This document shows, one piece after another, positions 59,638 through 64,000 of a stretch of DNA of 64,000 nucleotides. The translations under genes and the position numbers were made by a program. Source of the stretch: Natronosalvus vescus (lineage in GTDB: Archaea > Halobacteriota > Halobacteria > Halobacteriales > Natrialbaceae); the NCBI RefSeq assembly GCF_023973145.1, contig NZ_CP099546.1:558001-622000 (forward strand). Direction: 5' to 3'. Under the pieces are notes generated by a model. The model was not told the origin of the DNA and did not search any database. It worked only from the letters and a program-made list of their open reading frames with translations. Positions within the stretch are counted from its first letter, which is position 1. Each line of letters opens with the position of its first letter.

Positions 59638-60641
59638 TACTGAACCTCCGGGGCGACCTCGTTGCCGAGGCGTTCGATACACGTCCGCATCGCGTCGGTG
59701 TCGGTGCCGGGGTGGTAGGTGCGAAAGATCATGTGGATGTCGTTACCGAGGGCCTCTCGGTAGGTCTCGAGTTCGTCGATTACCTGCTCGGGCGTGCCGA
59801 AGATCGCCTGGTCTTTGAGTTCCCGTTTGCGGTTGGCCGACAGTTCGTCGACGGGTTCGCCGGAGAATATCTCGGCGTAGCGGCGCTGAATGTAGAGATA
59901 GCCCTCGCGCATCGTCTCCCAGGCGGCCTCGCGGGAGTCGCCGACGAAGCCGTGTTTGATCAGGTAGATGGTGAAGTCGCCGTCGATCCCCTCCGATCTT
60001 CGAACCGAGCGGATGTCCTCGACGCGTTTCTCGAGCCCGCGAAGCGAGAGCGAGGAGGGCGCACACCAGGCGTCGGCGGTGCGGGCGGCGCGACGGACGG
60101 CCGGTTTCGCCTTGCCGCCGAGCATGATCGCGATCGAGTCCTCGGGTTTGGGCGTGACGGTGACGTCCGGGGAGACGTCGTGGAAGTCGGCGTCGTATCC
60201 AAGTGGCCCGTCGCTCCAGGCCGCCCGGCAGAGTTCGACCTGTTCCTCGAGGCGGTCGACCCGTTCCTCGCGGGGAACGCCGAAGGCGTCGAACTCTCGA
60301 GGGTTCGAGCCGATGGCGAGGCCGAGGGTCAGCCGACCGCCAGAGAGGAGGTCGACCGTCGCCGCGTCCTCGGCGAGTCGAACGCCGTCGTACAGCGGCG
60401 CGAGGGCGATGCAGGTGCCGATTTCGACGTCGTCGGTGGCCGCTGCGAGCGCCCCCAGCGTGGGCATCGTCGCCGAGAGGTAGCCGTCCTCGGCGAAGTG
60501 GTGTTCGGAGACCCAGGCGCTGTCGAGGCCGGCGTCGTCGATCGTCCGCCCCAGCTCGAGCACTTCGTCGTAGAGGTCGCTCATCGACCGATCGTCGTCG
60601 GGTCGTCGCTGGCAGGTGAACAGGCCGGTGCCCAGTTGCAT
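59637..60641 (-). CDS. LLM-class flavin/F420-dependent oxidoreductase
   Basis: A 334-aa TIM-barrel enzyme of the luciferase-like/Mer family, probably using F420 or FMN. Typical pieces are LDSAWVSEHHFAEDGYLSATMPTLGALAAATDDVEIGTCIALAPLYDGVRLAEDAATVDLLSGGRLTLGLAIG and IMLGGKAKPAVRRAARTADAWC. It starts at the ATG at 60639-60641 (MQLGTGLFTCQ). It is cotranscribed with a methyltransferase. The reaction and substrate cannot be told. Confidence 0.92.
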   Translation of the reverse strand: MQLGTGLFTCQRRPDDDRSMSDLYDEVLELGRTIDDAGLDSAWVSEHHFAEDGYLSATMPTLGALAAATDDVEIGTCIALAPLYDGVRLAEDAATVDLLSGGRLTLGLAIGSNPREFDAFGVPREERVDRLEEQVELCRAAWSDGPLGYDADFHDVSPDVTVTPKPEDSIAIMLGGKAKPAVRRAARTADAWCAPSSLSLRGLEKRVEDIRSVRRSEGIDGDFTIYLIKHGFVGDSREAAWETMREGYLYIQRRYAEIFSGEPVDELSANRKRELKDQAIFGTPEQVIDELETYREALGNDIHMIFRTYHPGTDTDAMRTCIERLGNEVAPEVQ

Positions 60642-60747
60642 ACCGCAAAAATTGCGCGAGGGAGGTAAAGTCGTTTCCACACGATTGTACCCGTTTCGGG
60701 TGGCCACCTCGGCGTCACCGTGTTCCTCACTGGCATCAGTCCGGTCG

Positions 60748-61362
60748 TTAGCTCGGGTTCGCGTCGATGGTTCCGGACACGTCACTCGCTCGAGCGAGTA
60801 CGCGAGCAACCCGGATCGGCTCCGGACGGCCGCCTTCGGGGGTGAACGCCCGGACGACGCTGGCAGCCACCTCCGGCTCGAGGCCGACGGCTCGGACGTA
60901 GACCGTCTCGTTTTCAGTCGGCCCGTCGTCTTTTCCCGCCTTGTCATCCAGGTCGACCGGGTGTCGCCTCGGCAACGCGGCGTATCGCTCGAGCCGCGTC
61001 TCGAGTTCGGCCCCGGAAAACGCCTCGCGGAGTCCATCTTCGAGCCCTTCACTCGCTTCGAACGTGACCGCGAGGACGGGGAGACCCGTCCGGTCGGCGA
61101 GTTCCTCGAGGTCGAGCAGGTTGTACCAAGCCGGGGCGACCGCCCCGACGAACAGCACGCGAACGTCGGGGCGCTCGAGGGACGCCACCAGCGAGCAGAT
61201 GCGCTCGGTGGCGTCGAGTTCGCCGACGGTGCAGCGATCGAAGGCCGCACCGTCGAGGACGCGATCGGCCCTGACGACCGCGCCTGCAAGCGTGCTGTGG
61301 TCGGCATCCGGACGGTACGATTCGGCCACCCCGAGGGCTCGTGTCCCGCGCTGGACGTTCAT
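60748..61362 (-). CDS. DUF99 / UPF0215-family protein
   Basis: A 204-aa archaeal protein with the DUF99 pattern: GVAESY-type start, LAGAVVRADRVLDGAAFDRCTVGELDATERICSLVASL, VRVLFVGAVAPAWYNLLDLEELADRTGLPVLAVTFEASEGLED, and VRAVGLEPEVAASVVRAFTPEGGRPEPIRVARVLAR. The family resembles endonuclease V in fold; its function is unknown. It lies 107 bp upstream of the LLM gene in the same direction. Confidence 0.88.
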   Translation of the reverse strand: MNVQRGTRALGVAESYRPDADHSTLAGAVVRADRVLDGAAFDRCTVGELDATERICSLVASLERPDVRVLFVGAVAPAWYNLLDLEELADRTGLPVLAVTFEASEGLEDGLREAFSGAELETRLERYAALPRRHPVDLDDKAGKDDGPTENETVYVRAVGLEPEVAASVVRAFTPEGGRPEPIRVARVLARASDVSGTIDANPS

Positions 61363-61401
61363 CGCAAACGCCTCGAGCGGTGGCTCATCGTCACCAGCAA
61401 C

Positions 61402-61575
61402 TCACCCGTCGTCTTTGATCTCCTTGAGCCGATCGAGCAACTCAGAACTCGAGGCTCCGTTCTCGAATTCGATACTGCCCTGGTGGTTGGTTTCATCTGA
61501 CTGCACCGCGTCTTCATCGTCAAAATCAGCGTCTACGTCTCGTTGTTCGGATTCGTCGTAGCTGCCGAATCCCAT
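61402..61575 (-). CDS. Small acidic protein (DUF5786-like)
   Basis: A 57-aa protein starting MGFGSYDESEQRD and ending in SSSELLDRLKEIKDDG. The middle is very acidic. Short haloarchaeal proteins with this MGFGSYDES-type opening are common and labelled DUF5786. The longer frame upstream runs antisense to the MBL gene and has no such similarity. The function is unknown. Confidence 0.82.
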   Translation of the reverse strand: MGFGSYDESEQRDVDADFDDEDAVQSDETNHQGSIEFENGASSSELLDRLKEIKDDG

Positions 61576-61704
61576 GATAAAATGTAGGGACTGTACCCCA
61601 ATAAGTCCACTGGCGTCCGTCGGAACTGCTTCTGTACCCGAGCCCCTACTCCGACTCGAGGCCCCGACACCAGCGTTTTTGTCCGTCGGCACGGATCGTT
61701 CCTT

Positions 61705-62316
61705 ATGGCGGTTCACCACGTCACCGAAGACGCCGAAACGTTCACCTGCAACGCGTTTCTGGTCACCGGCGACCGACCGACGCTCGTCGACGCCGGCGCG
61801 ATGGACGGCGTCGCCGACGCCGTTCGCGAGCACACGAACGATCTCGAGGCGGTCGTCCTGACCCACCAGCACGGCGACCACGTCGCCGAACTCGAGGCCG
61901 TCGTCGACGCGTTCGATCCCGAAGTGTACGCGTTCGCCGACCACCCCCTGCGAACCCACGCCATCGAAGACGGCGACGAGGTGCAGATCGGGGACGAGTC
62001 GTTCGCGGTGATCCACACGCCGGGTCACGCCGACGATCACGTTTCGCTCGTCTCCGAGACGGCGGTGTTCAGCGGGGACGTCGTCGTCCACAACGACGGC
62101 GCGTTCGACTACGGTAGCTTTGGACGGACGGACATGGCCGGTCAGTCCCGGGAGACGCTGATCGAGAGCATCGAACGGTTGCTCGAGCGCCTTCCTAAGG
62201 GCGTCGAGCACCTGTATGCTGGTCACGGGGATGTCTTTCACGGCGACGTTCGAGACGTGATCGAGACGGCGCTCGAGCGAGCAGAAAAGCGGGAGCCGAA
62301 GTATCCGGACGAGTAA
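61705..62316 (+). CDS. MBL-fold metallo-hydrolase
   Basis: A 203-aa zinc hydrolase of the glyoxalase-II-like type. The metal motif H-x-H-x-D-H appears as VVLTHQHGDHVAELE, followed by IHTPGHADDHVSLVSETAVFSGDVV and a late YAGHGDVFHGD. The reaction may be thioester or other ester hydrolysis; the substrate is unknown. It starts at the ATG at 61705, divergent from the small acidic gene. Confidence 0.92.
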   Translation: MAVHHVTEDAETFTCNAFLVTGDRPTLVDAGAMDGVADAVREHTNDLEAVVLTHQHGDHVAELEAVVDAFDPEVYAFADHPLRTHAIEDGDEVQIGDESFAVIHTPGHADDHVSLVSETAVFSGDVVVHNDGAFDYGSFGRTDMAGQSRETLIESIERLLERLPKGVEHLYAGHGDVFHGDVRDVIETALERAEKREPKYPDE

Positions 62317-62402
62317 TCGGTTCGACGTGACCTGCCGTCGGCAATTGGTGGTGCCACCGCTCGGTGGCGACTGATTAGTGGATAGGAGAACCGAGAGATC
62401 GA

Positions 62403-62552
62403 TCAGGCTGCGCGGGCTTCCTTCGCCTTTGGGCGGAGGTTCTTGTAGCCGCACTTGCGGCACTTCTTCGCTCGCGGGGAGTTGCGAGCGTTACAGCGCA
62501 TGCAGATCATCTTCTCGAGCGTTCGTTTTTCCGCGGCGTCGAAACTGGCCAT
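62403..62552 (-). CDS. rpl40e: 50S ribosomal protein L40e
   Basis: A 49-aa zinc-ribbon protein of the large subunit: [20 protein letters not shown], then [24 protein letters not shown]. Two CxxC pairs bind zinc. The size is normal for archaea. The start is the ATG at 62550-62552; longer in-frame codons upstream are not part of the family. Confidence 0.95.
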   Translation of the reverse strand: MASFDAAEKRTLEKMICMRCNARNSPRAKKCRKCGYKNLRPKAKEARAA

Positions 62553-62649
62553 ACCGTCCAATTGCCGGTGAGCCATATAACGGCTGTGATCCCACCCTGC
62601 TGGCAGCCGAAGCGGTAGCCTTACGGTTCGGTCGGCCATCGCCATGCAT

Positions 62650-62868
62650 ATGCCAGACGGCGCGCCTCCACCTCGAGCGGCCCGACTCGCTCATCGCGGG
62701 CTCCAGGCGATGGGGGTCGGATTTCTCCTGTCCGGGATCGGTGTCGCGTGGGTGCTCCTTCGGCAGGGCGCGCTCACCGTCGGGTTCGTGGCACTCCCGC
62801 CACTGTTTCTCGGAGCGATCGGACTCTCGTTGCTGGTCGCGGCCCGGCGTCGAGCGCTCGCGTGGTGA
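62650..62868 (+). CDS. Possible small membrane protein (72 aa)
   Basis: The frame from the ATG at 62650 (another at 62644) encodes two hydrophobic helices ([18 protein letters not shown] and [21 protein letters not shown]) between short Arg-rich ends. It lies between the leftward L40e and Tsr3 genes. I recognise no family; it could be real or a chance frame. Confidence 0.45.
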   Translation: MPDGAPPPRAARLAHRGLQAMGVGFLLSGIGVAWVLLRQGALTVGFVALPPLFLGAIGLSLLVAARRRALAW

Positions 62869-62919
62869 GATAAGCGGCCTCCGATCGCCCGACAATCACT
62901 CCTCGTCACCGGCCGACAG

Positions 62920-63420
62920 TCACTCGTCGGCGAGGTAGTCGTCCTGGACGGCGACGACCTCGCCCGAGTCCGCACAGTCGGCGTACCGCCTGAGCGGTTC
63001 CTCGTTGAGCGTCAGGAAGGTTTCCCCCCAGCGAAACGGCTCGAGAAGGTCGGCTGCCGCCTCTTGTTCCCCGAAAATACAGAGGGCTGATGCCAGCGCC
63101 TCCGCAGTCGTCAGTTGAAACGGTCGCCCGTAGTTGACGGGGTTAGCGGCGACGAGAAATGGCAACGCACGATGGATTCCGGGCATCGAAAACGCCGCCT
63201 CTTCGGCGGATTCCCAGGAGCAATCGAGGGCCACGATTGTGTCGAGGGCGTCGTCGGTGTCGGCGGGCGACAGCGCCTGCTCGGCGTGGGGGTTGAGCAC
63301 GACGCCGTAGGGAACCTGGCTCATCGACCGGTGAAGGATTGCCCGGTCGAAGCGCTCGAGGCGACGCGCGGTGCACTTTTTCGGGTCGTCGTCGCCCTCG
63401 TAGTAGACGTGGCACTCCAC
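62920..63420 (-). CDS. tsr3: 18S/16S rRNA aminocarboxypropyltransferase Tsr3 (DUF367)
   Basis: Tsr3 transfers the 3-amino-3-carboxypropyl group from SAM to a hypermodified uridine/pseudouridine in small-subunit rRNA. The 166-aa frame from the GTG at 63418-63420 ([25 protein letters not shown]) has family pieces [69 protein letters not shown] and [20 protein letters not shown] 15-codon longer frame upstream is possible but less like the family. It lies near L40e, as often seen in archaea. Confidence 0.9.
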   Translation of the reverse strand: MECHVYYEGDDDPKKCTARRLERFDRAILHRSMSQVPYGVVLNPHAEQALSPADTDDALDTIVALDCSWESAEEAAFSMPGIHRALPFLVAANPVNYGRPFQLTTAEALASALCIFGEQEAAADLLEPFRWGETFLTLNEEPLRRYADCADSGEVVAVQDDYLADE

Positions 63421-63580
63421 ACCGAGAAATAGAAACCGCGTATACAAACACGTTGGTATCCGCAAGAAACGGATGCCAATATCCGTTCACGCCTGAAATT
63501 CGTTGAGAAATGCTGGAAAATGTTGATCTATTTATAACTGGTCTTGTAAATTATCCAAAATTCGAAACCGACGACGAGAC

Positions 63581-63590
63581 ATTTATATAC
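63581..63590 (+). promoter_or_regulatory. Promoter of the substrate-binding lipoprotein gene
   Basis: ATTTATATAC in AT-rich DNA (63480-63610) is a strong TATA box, 28-37 bp before the ATG at 63618. Transcription would start near 63611, leaving a leader of only a few bases. Confidence 0.65.
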
Positions 63591-63617
63591 TTTTACCCAA
63601 ACCTATTGGGTGTAGCA

Positions 63618-64000
63618 ATGGGAACACATAACACATCACGCAGAACGGTGCTCAAGGGTGCGGGGGCGGCTGGGGTAGCAGGCCTCGCAGGGTGTCTCGG
63701 TGGCGGTGACGACGACGGCAACGGAGACGTCGACGGTGCCGACGAACTCGGCGAACAATTTCCAGAGATTCACTTCCTCGTACCGACTGCAGGCGTGAAC
63801 GCGTTCCGGAACGAACTCGCCACGATGGTCGCGGAGAACTGGGAAGAAATTGGCTTCGAGGTCAATCTCGAGGAGCTCGAGTTCGGTGCGCACGTCGATC
63901 AGGCAGTCGTCCAGCAGGACTTCGACGCATCGCTCCTCGGCTGGGGTGGAACGCCGGAACGGATCGACCCGCACACGTTCATCTTCGACATGCACCACTC
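63618..64000 (+). CDS. ABC-transporter substrate-binding lipoprotein (3' partial)
   Basis: The frame opens at the ATG at 63618 and is still open at the window end (127 codons). It encodes MGTHNTSRRTVLKGAGAAGVAG, a twin-arginine signal (SRRTVLKG) followed by a lipobox CLGGG Cys. After an Asp/Gly-rich linker, the mature start (EIHFLVPTAGVNAFRNELATMVAENWEEIGFEVNLEELEF) and DASLLGWGGTPERIDPHTF resemble peptide/nickel-type (family 5) binding proteins. It probably heads a dipeptide-type ABC operon to the right. The signal is rich in twin-Arg features, as usual for haloarchaeal lipoproteins. Confidence 0.87.
   Translation, partial: MGTHNTSRRTVLKGAGAAGVAGLAGCLGGGDDDGNGDVDGADELGEQFPEIHFLVPTAGVNAFRNELATMVAENWEEIGFEVNLEELEFGAHVDQAVVQQDFDASLLGWGGTPERIDPHTFIFDMHH

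Overview
The window is chromosomal DNA of a halophilic archaeon (class Halobacteria). Evidence: high G+C content, very acidic proteins, many GTG starts, leaderless or near-leaderless genes with TATA boxes about 25 bp upstream of the start, an archaeal 7S (SRP) RNA, archaeal Che proteins (CheC, CheD), TFE, Trm56, L40e, and several HTH_10 (Bat-type) regulators. Codon and protein style suggest the Natrialba/Haloterrigena/Natronorubrum group, but this is an impression and not a measurement. No complete insertion sequence, prophage or CRISPR array is visible.

Layout. 1-10.7 kb: chemotaxis island, with the 3' part of a transducer gene followed by a leftward operon cheY-cheB-cheA-cheC-cheC2-cheD-cheR, plus a separately promoted cheW. 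CheA carries a very long acidic linker. 10.8-13.4 kb: SRP RNA, a Bat-type regulator, an EamA transporter and tRNA-Leu(UAA). 13.5-17.4 kb: a GAF/PAS histidine kinase, a small membrane protein, UspA and a GNAT enzyme. 17.5-23.1 kb: de novo NAD synthesis (nadA, nadB, nadC), with MscS and YhhN genes lying between nadB and nadC. 23.3-28.1 kb: a Gfo6-type xylose dehydrogenase, then a putative copper/metal module made of a CopB-type P1B ATPase, a membrane-anchored HTH protein and a His-rich exported protein. 28.2-31.2 kb: small accessory genes and a YgfZ-like protein. 31.3-40.4 kb: acetate region, with acs1, a regulator that fuses a tyrosine-recombinase-like module to GAF-Bat-HTH, acs2, a two-subunit sodium:solute symporter and UspA. 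40.6-46.5 kb: cupin, YihY, a large multi-PAS Bat-type regulator and a small HTH protein. 46.7-49.4 kb: Trm56, TFE, DUF2110 and a DUF5803 lipoprotein. 49.5-64 kb: mostly housekeeping genes (purM, amidase, site-2 protease/TraB pair, thioesterase, S66 peptidase, HAD phosphatase, methyltransferase, LLM oxidoreductase, DUF99, MBL hydrolase, L40e, Tsr3). The 5' end of a substrate-binding lipoprotein gene runs off the right edge.

How the genes work together. The Che operon would take transducer input (MCP) through CheW and CheA to CheY, with adaptation by CheR, CheB, CheD and CheC. The acetate block pairs uptake (DUF4212 plus SSS) with activation (two acetyl-CoA synthetases) around a probable local regulator. 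The metal module pairs export, sensing and periplasm-side binding.

Observations most worth a second look: (a) a 61-bp hairpin-forming element that starts exactly 2 nt after the stop codon of two unrelated genes, cheR and nadC; (b) the recombinase-like/Bat fusion regulator in the acetate locus; (c) the ATPase / membrane HTH / His-rich protein trio; (d) the extreme CheA linker; (e) candidate operators and a G-quadruplex motif in intergenic DNA; (f) scattered degenerate hexanucleotide repeat tracts. All functional calls come from reading motifs by eye; no database search was run.
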